A DNA stretch of 64,000 bases from Devosia marina. Lineage in GTDB: Bacteria > Pseudomonadota > Alphaproteobacteria > Rhizobiales > Devosiaceae. This document shows, in pieces, positions 26,463 to 35,456 of the stretch. Within the stretch, counting starts at the first letter, position 1; every line of letters begins with the position of its first letter. The notes beneath the pieces are model-generated. The model ran no database searches. It was not told the DNA's origin and saw nothing but the letters and a program-made list of their open reading frames with translations. Made by a program: the position numbers and the translations under genes. The stretch is taken from positions 434,001-498,000 of the forward strand of contig NZ_WQRF01000002.1 in the NCBI RefSeq assembly GCF_009758415.1, in the 5' to 3' direction.

Positions 26463-28538
26463 ATGAAACAAGTTGCGCGCTTTTTTGGAAATGTGCGCAT
26501 GACCACCACCATCATGGTTCTGGTCATGCTGTCCATCATTGGCTCGATCGCGGCGGTTTCGACCGCGATCTATTTGAACCTGCATGCGCAGTCCATGGCG
26601 GACAGCGAAGTGCAACAGGAAACCAATCTGGGCGTGGCCGCCACCATTCTTGAGCGCCGCATTTCCGGTTCCGTGCTGACCTGGAACGAAGAAGGCGCCA
26701 TCGCCTCCTTCCAGAGCTGGGCCATCCCTCCCTTTTACGACACCGAAGTGATCGACTCGGTGACCCGTGTCACCAAGCAGGACGCGGCCATCTATGTCGC
26801 CGACTCAGCAACCGGTGACATGGTGGCCAAGACGACGAGCCTGATGGCCGATGCGCAGACCCGCGCCGTGGGCGGAACGTTGGCGGCCGATAGCGATGTC
26901 GTCACCCGGCTCAATGCCGGCGAAATGGTGCTGGGCCGGGTGAATATTGACGGGGTCGAATATTACTCTGCGCTGCAGCCGATCCAGAAGACCAATGGCG
27001 AAGTGATGGGTGCGATCTTTGTGGGCACGCCCATGGCCAGGGTGGAAGCGGCAGCCAATGCCGTGCTGGGACTGATCGGTGTGGTTGGCGGTGCCGCCGT
27101 GGTCGCGTTCGGTGCCATTGGCTTTGTCACTTCGCGCCTGATTACCCGGCCGATCCCCAAGCTGGCCGCGACCATGGATGTGGTGGCCCAGGGCAATTAC
27201 GAGGTCGATGTGCCCTATACCGACAAGGGCAACGAAGTGGGGGCCATGGCCCGCGCGGTGGAAGTGTTCCGCGAGAACGGCCTGCGCGTCAGCCAGATGA
27301 CCGAGGCCGAGGCCGCGCGTATCGTGGCGGACGAAGAAAAGCGCCGTCAGATGATGACCGAATTGCAGGCCGCGTTCGGTGAAGTGGTCGATGCTGCAGT
27401 CGCGGGCGACTTCACCAAGCGCGTGCATGCCGAGTTCCCTGATGCCGAGCTGAACAGCCTGGCGGGAAGTGTCAACAATCTGGTCGAGACCTTCGATCGC
27501 AGCGTGGAAGAAGTGGGCGAGGTGCTTGGCGCCATGGCCAATACCGACCTGACCCGCCGCATGACTGGAGAATATGAGGGGGCCTTCGCCAAGCTCAAAT
27601 CCGACATCAATGCCGTGGGCGAGAAGCTGACCGAAGTGGTCATGCAGCTGCGCCGCACCTCGGGATCGCTCAAATCGGCGACCGGCGAAATTCTTTCGGG
27701 CGCCAATGACCTGTCCGAACGCACCACGAAGCAGGCCGCGACTATCGAGGAAACCTCGGCTGCCATGGAGCAGCTTGCCTCAACCGTGCTGAGCAATGCC
27801 GAGCGGGCCAAGCAGGCCAGCGCCAGCGCTTCACGGGTGACCCGCACCGCTGAAGAAGGCGGGCAGGTGATGGATGCAGCCAATGAGGCCATGGAGCGGA
27901 TCACCGCCTCCTCGGCCAAGATCTCCAACATCATCGGCATGATCGACGATATCGCTTTCCAGACCAATCTTCTGGCGCTCAACGCTTCGGTGGAGGCAGC
28001 GCGCGCCGGCGATGCCGGCAAGGGCTTTGCCGTGGTTGCGGTGGAAGTGCGGCGCCTGGCGCAGAGCGCCGCCAGCGCATCTTCCGATGTGAAGGCGCTG
28101 ATCGAGCAGTCGAGCGGCGAGGTGACGACCGGCTCCAAGCTGGTGGGTGAAGCCGCCGGCAAGCTGGCCAGCATGCTCGAAGCGATCCGCGAAAACACCC
28201 AGTCGCTTGAAGCCATTGCCCGGGACAGCGCCGAACAGGCCACCTCGATCGAGGAAGTGACCGCGGCCGTGCGGACCATGGACGAGATGACCCAGCACAA
28301 TGCGGCCCTGGTGGAAGAGACCAATGCGGCAATCGAGCAGACCGAGGCCCAGGCGACCGAGCTCGACCGGATCGTGGACATCTTCGCCATCGACCAGAGC
28401 GGCATCGACTTGATGAGTGCCCCGGCAACCGCTCCGCGACAGGACCGTCCGGCGCCGGCCAGGGCGACCCAGAAGGCCGCCAAGGTCTATCTCAGCCAGG
28501 GCAATGCGGCCATTGCGGCCGATTGGGACGAATTTTAA
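26463..28538 (+). CDS. Methyl-accepting chemotaxis protein with single Cache-like sensor
   Basis: This is a 691-residue receptor. TM1 is at about 16-40, and the periplasmic domain of about 160 residues ends in GAIFVGTPM as in sCache modules. TM2 (about 203-227), HAMP ([18 protein letters not shown]) and a second HAMP-like unit follow, then the signalling hairpin with the conserved tip. The C-terminus is DWDEF. The ATG at 26463 has GGGGGAG upstream; a longer frame from 26403 is rejected. It is most similar to its two flanking receptors, which suggests local duplication. Confidence 0.94.
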   Translation: MKQVARFFGNVRMTTTIMVLVMLSIIGSIAAVSTAIYLNLHAQSMADSEVQQETNLGVAATILERRISGSVLTWNEEGAIASFQSWAIPPFYDTEVIDSVTRVTKQDAAIYVADSATGDMVAKTTSLMADAQTRAVGGTLAADSDVVTRLNAGEMVLGRVNIDGVEYYSALQPIQKTNGEVMGAIFVGTPMARVEAAANAVLGLIGVVGGAAVVAFGAIGFVTSRLITRPIPKLAATMDVVAQGNYEVDVPYTDKGNEVGAMARAVEVFRENGLRVSQMTEAEAARIVADEEKRRQMMTELQAAFGEVVDAAVAGDFTKRVHAEFPDAELNSLAGSVNNLVETFDRSVEEVGEVLGAMANTDLTRRMTGEYEGAFAKLKSDINAVGEKLTEVVMQLRRTSGSLKSATGEILSGANDLSERTTKQAATIEETSAAMEQLASTVLSNAERAKQASASASRVTRTAEEGGQVMDAANEAMERITASSAKISNIIGMIDDIAFQTNLLALNASVEAARAGDAGKGFAVVAVEVRRLAQSAASASSDVKALIEQSSGEVTTGSKLVGEAAGKLASMLEAIRENTQSLEAIARDSAEQATSIEEVTAAVRTMDEMTQHNAALVEETNAAIEQTEAQATELDRIVDIFAIDQSGIDLMSAPATAPRQDRPAPARATQKAAKVYLSQGNAAIAADWDEF

Positions 28539-28562
28539 ACCACTCGCATTGAACAATAATAA

Positions 28563-28585
28563 GCGGCCCGCCCAGTGCGGGCCGC
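28563..28585. terminator. GC-rich hairpin after the third array receptor
   Basis: GCGGCCCGC pairs perfectly with its complement around a CCAGT loop. No strong U-run follows on the plus strand, but the next bases are AT-rich. A transcript end here is likely but not certain. Confidence 0.55.
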
Positions 28586-28695
28586 AAACATTTGTTATCC
28601 TCAATAATCGGTTAAGCCCATTCTCCTAGGATATTTCCCAATAGAGGCGCCGGTTCCGCGGGGGAGCCGGACCCATATCCATAAGGGCCTGGCAC

Positions 28696-30789
28696 ATGTG
28701 CAAAACAATCAAGCGCTTCCTGGGCAATATCAAGATGACCACCGCCGTTGCAGCATTGGTCATCTGCACGGTCATCGTTTCGGTGAGTTGTGTGTCCGTT
28801 GGCATTTATCTGAGCCTGACCTCATCGATGTCTGACTCGGCGATGACGCAACAGGTCGCCAATTTGAAGGCTGCGGCGACGATCCTCGAATCGAACTTGC
28901 CGGGAACCGAGGTGAACTGGGCCGAGGACGGCGATCTTGCGTCTGTGCAGGTCTGGAGCATGCCGCGGCGTTTCATCGATCATGCTCTGGTGGATTCCAT
29001 CGCCAGGGTGACGGGAGAGCAGGCGACTATCTTTGGGTGGGACGAAGCTGCGCAGGATTTCGTGCGCATGACGACCACGATCGAGGACGAAGCCGGCGAG
29101 CGGGTCGTGGGAACACCGCTCGGGCGTGGTGGGGCGGTGTTTGCCAAGATAATGAACAATGAGGCTTTCTTTGGCGAAGCCAATATCTTGGGCGAAGCCT
29201 ATTTCACGGCCTATTATCCAGTAGTGGACAAGGACGGCAACGTTACTGGCATCTTGTTCGTGGGTAGTGGCAAGGCAGCATTCGAAGAGACGATCTACGA
29301 GGCGCTCAATGTTCTTCTGGTTGTCGGCCTGATTGCGCTGGTCGGGCTGGGCGCGGTGGGCTATGCGTTGTCGCGGTTGATGATGTCGCCCATCCCGAAG
29401 CTGGCCGGCACGATGGATGTTGTGGCCCAGGGCAATTACGATATCGACGTGCCTTTTACCGATAAGGGTAATGAAGTGGGCGCCATGGCGCGCGCCGTCG
29501 AGGTCTTCCGCGAAAATGGTCTCAAGGTCAGCCAGATGACCGATGAGGAACGCGCAGCGGCCGAGCGCCGGCGTATCGAGCGTACCGACATGATGGTCGC
29601 CCTGCAGGCAGCTTTCGGTGAAGTGGTGGATGCTGCGATCGCAGGCGACTTCACCAAGCGCGTGCATGCGCAATTTCCTGATGCCGAGCTCAATGGCCTG
29701 GCCGGCAGCGTCAACAGCCTGGTGGAAACAGTCGAACGCGGTCTGAGTGAAACTGGCCAGGTGCTTGCGGGACTGGCCGAGGCCGATCTTACTCAGCGCA
29801 TGGAAGGGGAGTATCAGGGCGCCTTTGCCAAGCTCAAGGCCGATACCAATGCGGTGGCCGAGAAGCTCAGTGACGTGATCGGCGAGGTGCGCGTCACGTC
29901 GCGCGCCCTCAAGGTCGCCACCGGCGAAATCCTTTCGGGCGCAAACGATCTCTCGGAACGCACCACAAAGCAGGCAGCGACCATCGAGGAAACGTCCGCA
30001 GCCATGGAACAGCTCGCTGGCACCGTGGCCGAGAATGCCCGGATGGCAGAGGACGCCAATCAGTCGGCAACGACTGTTTCCGCCGATGCCGCGCGCAATG
30101 GCGAAGTCATGGACAAGGCCAATGCAGCGATGGAGCGGATCACTCAGTCCTCGGCCAAGATTTCCAACATTATCGGCATGATCGACGACATTGCCTTCCA
30201 GACCAATCTGCTGGCGCTCAACGCCTCGGTGGAAGCGGCACGCGCCGGCGAGGCGGGCAAGGGCTTTGCCGTGGTGGCCGTTGAAGTGCGCCGCCTGGCC
30301 CAGAGCGCAGCGGAAGCCTCCTCGGAGGTCAAGGCGTTGATCGAGGCCAGTGCCAATGAGGTCAAATCCGGATCGGATCTGGTCTCCAGCGCGGCCACGC
30401 AACTGCGCGACATGCTTGGCGCGGTCAACAAAAATGCGGGGCTGATGGAGGCCATTGCCAAGGCCAGCCAGACGCAGGCGTCGGCGATCGACGAGGTTAG
30501 CGTTGCCGTTCGGACGCTGGACGAGATGACCCAGCACAATGCAGCTCTGGTCGAACAGACCAATGCCGCCATTGAGCAGACCGAGGCCCAGGCCAGTGAA
30601 CTCGACCGGATCGTAGCGGTGTTCAGGACAGATGCTGCCGAGGACGGGGTCAGCCTGGCGCCAATTGCGCACAGGACCGCACGAGCCGCCGCGCCGCGGC
30701 CGAATCCGGCGAGGAAGGTGCAGCAGGCCGCCAGCGCCTATCTCAGCCAGGGCAATGCCGCCATCTCGGCTGACTGGGACGAGTTCTAG
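28696..30789 (+). CDS. Methyl-accepting chemotaxis protein with single Cache-like sensor
   Basis: This is a 697-residue receptor. TM1 is at about 16-38 with a Cys near its start, the periplasmic domain of about 160 residues ends in GILFVGSGK, and TM2 is at about 206-226. HAMP and a second HAMP-like unit precede the conserved signalling hairpin. In the region after HAMP it has [17 protein letters not shown] where its paralogues have TEAEAARIV. The C-terminus is DWDEF. TTAAGCC lies 84 bases upstream of the ATG. Confidence 0.94.
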   Translation: MCKTIKRFLGNIKMTTAVAALVICTVIVSVSCVSVGIYLSLTSSMSDSAMTQQVANLKAAATILESNLPGTEVNWAEDGDLASVQVWSMPRRFIDHALVDSIARVTGEQATIFGWDEAAQDFVRMTTTIEDEAGERVVGTPLGRGGAVFAKIMNNEAFFGEANILGEAYFTAYYPVVDKDGNVTGILFVGSGKAAFEETIYEALNVLLVVGLIALVGLGAVGYALSRLMMSPIPKLAGTMDVVAQGNYDIDVPFTDKGNEVGAMARAVEVFRENGLKVSQMTDEERAAAERRRIERTDMMVALQAAFGEVVDAAIAGDFTKRVHAQFPDAELNGLAGSVNSLVETVERGLSETGQVLAGLAEADLTQRMEGEYQGAFAKLKADTNAVAEKLSDVIGEVRVTSRALKVATGEILSGANDLSERTTKQAATIEETSAAMEQLAGTVAENARMAEDANQSATTVSADAARNGEVMDKANAAMERITQSSAKISNIIGMIDDIAFQTNLLALNASVEAARAGEAGKGFAVVAVEVRRLAQSAAEASSEVKALIEASANEVKSGSDLVSSAATQLRDMLGAVNKNAGLMEAIAKASQTQASAIDEVSVAVRTLDEMTQHNAALVEQTNAAIEQTEAQASELDRIVAVFRTDAAEDGVSLAPIAHRTARAAAPRPNPARKVQQAASAYLSQGNAAISADWDEF

Positions 30790-31097
30790 ACAAAGCCGAC
30801 AAACGACATGATCTCGGCCGGTGTCCAGTAATGGATGCCGGCCTTCTTGCTTCGAGGAAAAAATGTTCCAATTATTTCGCGCCGTCGTGGCCTGGTCTGG
30901 TGTATTTATTGGTATATTTCCGTATTAAATCTCTTCAGATCACCAGACTCTGCGCGGTGTGTAGTACAACTTACTCCAAAATTTCAATATGGGGTGATCC
31001 AGTACAGATCAACAAATGATCTTGTTAACTTTGTGGTCGCAGCCTTGAAGTCGAGGCCACCCCGTGGGGTTCGGGTGGCGGGGGTTGAGAGGCAGGC
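30790..31097. other. AT-rich intergenic region between fourth and fifth array receptors
   Basis: These 308 bases have no supportable gene. The part at about 30850-31030 is much more AT-rich than the rest of the window, with TATTTATTGGTATATTTCCG near 30903. GTTAAC occurs at about 31022. It probably holds the promoter of the tandem-PAS receptor. The base composition could also mark a past insertion. Confidence 0.45.
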
Positions 31098-32840
31098 ATG
31101 GTTGAGATCTCCTTTGGCAGCAGCCATCGTGACAATGCGGCAAAGGTTGCGGCTATCTCGCGCAGTCAGGCGGTGATCGAATTCGCGCTCGATGGCACGA
31201 TCATCACGGCCAACGAAAATTTCCTCAGCGCTATGGGCTATGGACTGGATGAGGTCGTGGGCCGGCACCATGCCATGTTCTGCGATCCCGACTATGCCAA
31301 GAGCGCGGACTACCAGAGTTTCTGGGCCGATCTGGCCAAGGGGCAGTTCAAGTCGGCGGCCTTTCAGCGTTTTGCCAAAGGTGGCCGGGAAATCTGGATC
31401 CAGGCCAGCTACAATCCGGTGTTCGATCATGCGGGCAGACCGGTCAAGGTCATCAAGTTCGCCACCGACATTACCGAGCAGACGCAGCGATCGGCCGATT
31501 TGGCGGCGCAGATCGAAGCCATTTCCCGGGTACAGGCCGTGATTGCCTTCAAGCTCGATGGCACCATCATTGAGGCAAACGAGAATTTCCTGACCACGGT
31601 TGGCTACCGGCTCGAAGAGATCGTGGGGCAGCATCACGCCATGTTCTGCGACCCGGATTATGCCCGCTCCAGCGAATATGCCCAGTTCTGGGAACGGCTG
31701 CGGGCCGGCCAGTATGAGGCCGCCGAGTTCCAGCGCTTCGGCAAGAATGGCAAGGAAATTTGGATCCAGGCGAGCTATAATCCGGTGCTCGACGCCGCCG
31801 GGCGGGTGGTCAAGGTGGTCAAGTTCGCCACCGATATCACCGAGCGCAAGCGGGCCGAAGGGATCATCGCCGAACTGACCTCGAGCCTGGCGCGCATGGC
31901 CAAGGGAGACCTTGGCTGCCGCATAGAGCACCAGTTCACGGGCCAGTACGAGCAACTGCGCCTGGCCTTCAATTCCTCGCTCGAGCAGCTTGAGGATATT
32001 GTCTCGGGGCTGCGCCACGCCTCCGGCGCGTTGCGCACGGCCACCGCAGAGATCCTGTCCGGGGCCAATGATCTCTCGAGCCGGACCACCAAGCAGGCCG
32101 CCACAATCGAGGAAACCTCGGCGGCGGTGGAGCAGTTGTCGAGCGCGGTGGCGGACAATGCCAAGCGCGCGTCCATGGCCAGCGAGAAGGCGCGCGCGGT
32201 GTCGCAAAACGCCACCGAGGGCGGGGAGGTGATGCATGACGCCACGCAGGCCATGACCGCCATCGAGACCTCGTCGGGCAAGATCTCCAATATCATCGGC
32301 ATGATCGACGACATCGCCTTTCAGACCAATCTCCTGGCCCTCAACGCTTCGGTTGAAGCAGCCCGGGCCGGTGACGCCGGCAAGGGCTTTGCGGTGGTTG
32401 CGGTGGAAGTGCGGCGCCTGGCGCAGAGCGCGGCCAGCGCCTCCTCGGACGTCAAGGCGCTGATTGAGGCCAGCGCAGGGGAGGTGCGTAGTGGGGCACA
32501 ACTGGTCAACCGTGCCGCCGAGCGCCTGCAGGACATTCTTGTCGGAGCGGAGGAAAGCGCAACCCTGATCGACGCCATTGCCACCGCCAACCGCGACCAG
32601 TCCGGTGCGCTCGAAGAAGTGGCTGTGGCCGTCCGGCAGATGGATGAGATGACCCAGCACAATGCAGCTCTGGTGGAACAGACCAATGCCGCCATCGAGC
32701 AGACCGAGGCCCAGGCCGGTGAATTGGACCGGATTGTGGCCGTGTTCCGCAGCGGGCAGCCTGCAGCGATGCCCGAGCCGGCGCGCCCAGCGGCGCCGCG
32801 CCTGCTCAAGGTGGCGGGCGGAGACTGGATGGAGGCCTAG
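31098..32840 (+). CDS. Soluble methyl-accepting chemotaxis protein with two tandem PAS domains
   Basis: This is a 580-residue cytoplasmic receptor without membrane segments. Two PAS domains (about residues 14-125 and 136-250) are near-duplicates; both have DGTII-ANENFL, the [11 protein letters not shown] motif and [16 protein letters not shown]-like segment ([14 protein letters not shown]) leads to the usual signalling hairpin with [20 protein letters not shown]. The C-terminus is DWMEA, which lacks the final Phe of the pentapeptide. PAS-type receptors of this kind often sense oxygen or redox through FAD or haem, but the cofactor is unknown. Confidence 0.92.
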   Translation: MVEISFGSSHRDNAAKVAAISRSQAVIEFALDGTIITANENFLSAMGYGLDEVVGRHHAMFCDPDYAKSADYQSFWADLAKGQFKSAAFQRFAKGGREIWIQASYNPVFDHAGRPVKVIKFATDITEQTQRSADLAAQIEAISRVQAVIAFKLDGTIIEANENFLTTVGYRLEEIVGQHHAMFCDPDYARSSEYAQFWERLRAGQYEAAEFQRFGKNGKEIWIQASYNPVLDAAGRVVKVVKFATDITERKRAEGIIAELTSSLARMAKGDLGCRIEHQFTGQYEQLRLAFNSSLEQLEDIVSGLRHASGALRTATAEILSGANDLSSRTTKQAATIEETSAAVEQLSSAVADNAKRASMASEKARAVSQNATEGGEVMHDATQAMTAIETSSGKISNIIGMIDDIAFQTNLLALNASVEAARAGDAGKGFAVVAVEVRRLAQSAASASSDVKALIEASAGEVRSGAQLVNRAAERLQDILVGAEESATLIDAIATANRDQSGALEEVAVAVRQMDEMTQHNAALVEQTNAAIEQTEAQAGELDRIVAVFRSGQPAAMPEPARPAAPRLLKVAGGDWMEA

Positions 32841-32979
32841 CGAAAGGCCCTGCGCATGCCACGCGATAACCGATCCTTTACCATGAATGGCTAGGTTTTT
32901 CGTGACAATGATCCAGATCAAGATTTGGGAATCTCGATTGGCACAGAACGTCACAGACCCCAATCTGGAAACCCTTGCC

Positions 32980-34590
32980 ATGACCTCCAATACCGCCGAC
33001 CTTCTCCAGTCCCGTCTCGACTTTATCGGTCTTGATGAAGATGCGCGGGGCAGCGTCGCCCGCGCCCAGCCGCTGATCGAGGCTCATCTTGAACCGGCGC
33101 TGACCCGGTTTTACGCCAAGATCGCCGAGGTGCCGGCCGTAGCCCGCTTCTTTGATGGCAAGCCACAGATGGATCGGGCCAAGTCCAAGCAGCTCGGCCA
33201 TTGGTCGGCCATTGCGACGGGGCAGTTGGATCAGGCCTATATGGAGGCCAGCAGCAAGGTGGGCCTCCGCCATGCCAAGATCGGGCTGGAGCCGCGCTGG
33301 CATATCGGTGGCTATGGCGTGATCATGGAAACGCTGGTGCGCGGACTGGTGCACGACACCATGGCGGCAGCGCTCGAGCCGGAAAAAAGCCGTTTCGGCC
33401 GTTCCGTGCCGCGCAAGGCCGAGGCCGTGCTGGCTGATGCTGATGCCATGGCCGACATGCTGGTGGCGGTACTGAAATCCATGCTGCTCGATGTCGACAT
33501 CGGCGTTTCTGCCTATTTCGACAAGCTGACCGCTGATGCCCGAGAGGCCGATGACGCGGCGCGCGCAAAAATCGACAAGGCCGTCGCCGCGACCGGGGCG
33601 GTGCTCCGCGATGTGGCCCAGGGCAATCTCACCAGCCGGGTGACCGAGGCCCTCGACCCCGAATTCGACCAGATCAAGCAGGACACCAATGCGGTGGCCG
33701 AACGGCTGACCGAGATCGTCGGGCAATTGCAGCAGACTTCCCGCTCGCTCAAGACAGCGACGGGAGAAATTCTGTCCGGCGCCAATGATCTGGCCGACCG
33801 CACCACGCGGCAGGCGGCGACCATTGAGCAGACCTCCGCGTCGGTCGAGCAGCTGTCCACGGCCGTGGTGGAAAACGCCAAGCGGGCAGCAACCGCCAGC
33901 GACACGGCCCGTCAATTGTCGCGCAGCGCGACTGAGGGTGGCGCAGTGATGGGGGAGGCCAATCAAGCCATGAGCGCCATCGAAACCTCGTCGGGCAAGA
34001 TCTCCAACATTATCGGCATGATCGACGACATCGCCTTCCAGACCAATCTGCTGGCCCTCAACGCCTCGGTGGAAGCGGCCCGGGCTGGCGAGGCCGGCAA
34101 GGGCTTTGCCGTGGTCGCTGTGGAAGTGCGCCGCCTGGCGCAGAGCGCCGCCCAGGCCTCCAGCGACGTCAAGCAGTTGATCGATGCCAGCGCCGGCGAG
34201 GTGCGAAACGGTACCCAATTGGTGGCGCGCGCCGCCGAGACGCTGCTCGACATTCAGACCCGCGCCGAGGAAAGCGCGGGGCTGATCGACACCATTGCCC
34301 GGGCCAATAGCGAGCAGTCTCAGGCGCTTGAAGAAGTCACGGTGGCCGTGCGGACCATGGACGAGATGACCCAGCACAATGCGGCGTTGGTGGAAGAAAC
34401 CAATGCAGCCATCGAACAGACCGAGGCGCAGGCCAGCGAGCTCGACCGGATCGTGGATGTTTTTCGGGTCGAGGACACCGCAAAACCGTTGAAACGGCCG
34501 CAGGCGCCGTCCAAGCCTGCGCCCGCAATGCGCCCGGCACCCCGCAGCGCCGGTAATACAGCGCTGGCGACCGACTGGACGCAGTTCTAG
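32980..34590 (+). CDS. Globin-coupled chemotaxis receptor (HemAT-like protoglobin MCP)
   Basis: This is a 536-residue soluble oxygen sensor. The N-terminal protoglobin domain covers about residues 8-165, and H98 in VGLRHAKIGLEPRW is the expected proximal haem ligand. A linker and one HAMP-like unit lead to the signalling hairpin with the conserved tip. The C-terminus is DWTQF, which fits the xWxxF pentapeptide. The ATG at 32980 has GGAAAC upstream; the longer frame from 32887 adds 31 residues with no globin character and is rejected. It is the last full receptor in the array. Confidence 0.94.
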   Translation: MTSNTADLLQSRLDFIGLDEDARGSVARAQPLIEAHLEPALTRFYAKIAEVPAVARFFDGKPQMDRAKSKQLGHWSAIATGQLDQAYMEASSKVGLRHAKIGLEPRWHIGGYGVIMETLVRGLVHDTMAAALEPEKSRFGRSVPRKAEAVLADADAMADMLVAVLKSMLLDVDIGVSAYFDKLTADAREADDAARAKIDKAVAATGAVLRDVAQGNLTSRVTEALDPEFDQIKQDTNAVAERLTEIVGQLQQTSRSLKTATGEILSGANDLADRTTRQAATIEQTSASVEQLSTAVVENAKRAATASDTARQLSRSATEGGAVMGEANQAMSAIETSSGKISNIIGMIDDIAFQTNLLALNASVEAARAGEAGKGFAVVAVEVRRLAQSAAQASSDVKQLIDASAGEVRNGTQLVARAAETLLDIQTRAEESAGLIDTIARANSEQSQALEEVTVAVRTMDEMTQHNAALVEETNAAIEQTEAQASELDRIVDVFRVEDTAKPLKRPQAPSKPAPAMRPAPRSAGNTALATDWTQF

Positions 34591-34704
34591 TATCGTCTTG
34601 CCGGCGATGCCATGCGGCCGGGCTACTGACGCAAGCTGACAGGACGGCGGGAGAGGAAGGCGTGCGGCGGATGGTTCCGCCTCGTCAGACCCTTGGAGTG
34701 CGTC

Positions 34705-34998
34705 ATGCAGATTCTTGAACTCGTCACCTTTCGCCTCGCGATCCCCGATCGTCAGGCCTTCCTCGCTGCCAACGATACTGTAAGCAGCTGGGCCCAGCGG
34801 CAGCCCGGTTTTGTCAGCCGAACTTTGAGCGAAGGCGAGGACGGGCAATGGATCGACATGGTGGTATGGGCCAGCGACGTAGATGCAAGAACCGCGGCAG
34901 CTGAGATGAGCCGGATCATGCAGGACTTTGACGCCATGATGATGATTGACCCTGGCAGCGTCGTCATGCGCCACAGCGCTGTTCGTCTGGCCGCCTGA
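34705..34998 (+). CDS. Small ABM-like (dimeric alpha/beta barrel) protein
   Basis: This is a 97-residue protein with the layout of antibiotic-biosynthesis-monooxygenase-like domains: an N-terminal strand (ILELVTFRLAI), a helix with AFLAANDTV, QPGFVSRTLSE and a strand WIDMVVWAS. Such proteins can be haem-handling, monooxygenase or unknown. GGAG lies before the ATG at 34705. Its stop overlaps the next start by one base, so the two are coupled. The pair sits between the two globin-coupled genes. Confidence 0.7.
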   Translation: MQILELVTFRLAIPDRQAFLAANDTVSSWAQRQPGFVSRTLSEGEDGQWIDMVVWASDVDARTAAAEMSRIMQDFDAMMMIDPGSVVMRHSAVRLAA

Positions 34999-35357
34999 TG
35001 ATCAGCCAGAGCGAGCTTGACGCCATTCTGGCCCAGCAACCGGAATCTGTAAGACAGCTGTGCCGCCAAGTGGTCCGGCTGCTGGCGAACGTTGCGGGTC
35101 TGACCGGAAGCGTCAAGCTCGGCTGGCGGTCAGTCAATTTCCGGCATGAAGTCGCCGGACTGGTTTGTGCCGTCTTTCCCCATGATGATCGGGTGGCGAT
35201 CTACTTCGAGAATGGCAGACAGCTCGAGGATCGTGATGGTCTGCTTGAGGGCAGCCATTTGAAGAAGGGCCGTTTTCTGCGGCTTTATCCCGGCGAGCCG
35301 GTGCCTGAAACGGCAATTGTGATGTTGGTGGCCGAAGCCGTAGCACTCAAGCTCTAG
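34998..35357 (+). CDS. DUF1801-type small protein
   Basis: This is a 119-residue protein that resembles DUF1801 (YdhG-like) proteins: GSVKLGWRSVNFRHEVAGLVCAVFPHDDRVAIYFENG then a GSHLKKGRFLRL stretch. The fold is related to the FeS-free frataxin-like/YjbR type. Its function is unknown. It is translationally coupled to the ABM-like gene. Confidence 0.75.
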   Translation: MISQSELDAILAQQPESVRQLCRQVVRLLANVAGLTGSVKLGWRSVNFRHEVAGLVCAVFPHDDRVAIYFENGRQLEDRDGLLEGSHLKKGRFLRLYPGEPVPETAIVMLVAEAVALKL

Positions 35358-35456
35358 CAGTATAAGTAGATCCCGATAGGGATTTGTTAACCACGATGTT
35401 TACCCCGCCGGGGTCTGATCGGCGCTGACGAACAGCGCGGCCAGACGAGGGCGGGG

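Noticed and set aside
28822-30672. Very long minus-strand frame (616 codons) opposite the fourth array receptor
   Set aside because: Similar antisense frames occur opposite several receptors because of the codon bias. None has a ribosome-binding site or domain, so they are not genes.
32887-32979. 31 extra N-terminal residues on the globin-coupled receptor
   Set aside because: They do not resemble a protoglobin N-terminus and the ATG at 32980 has a suitable ribosome-binding site.
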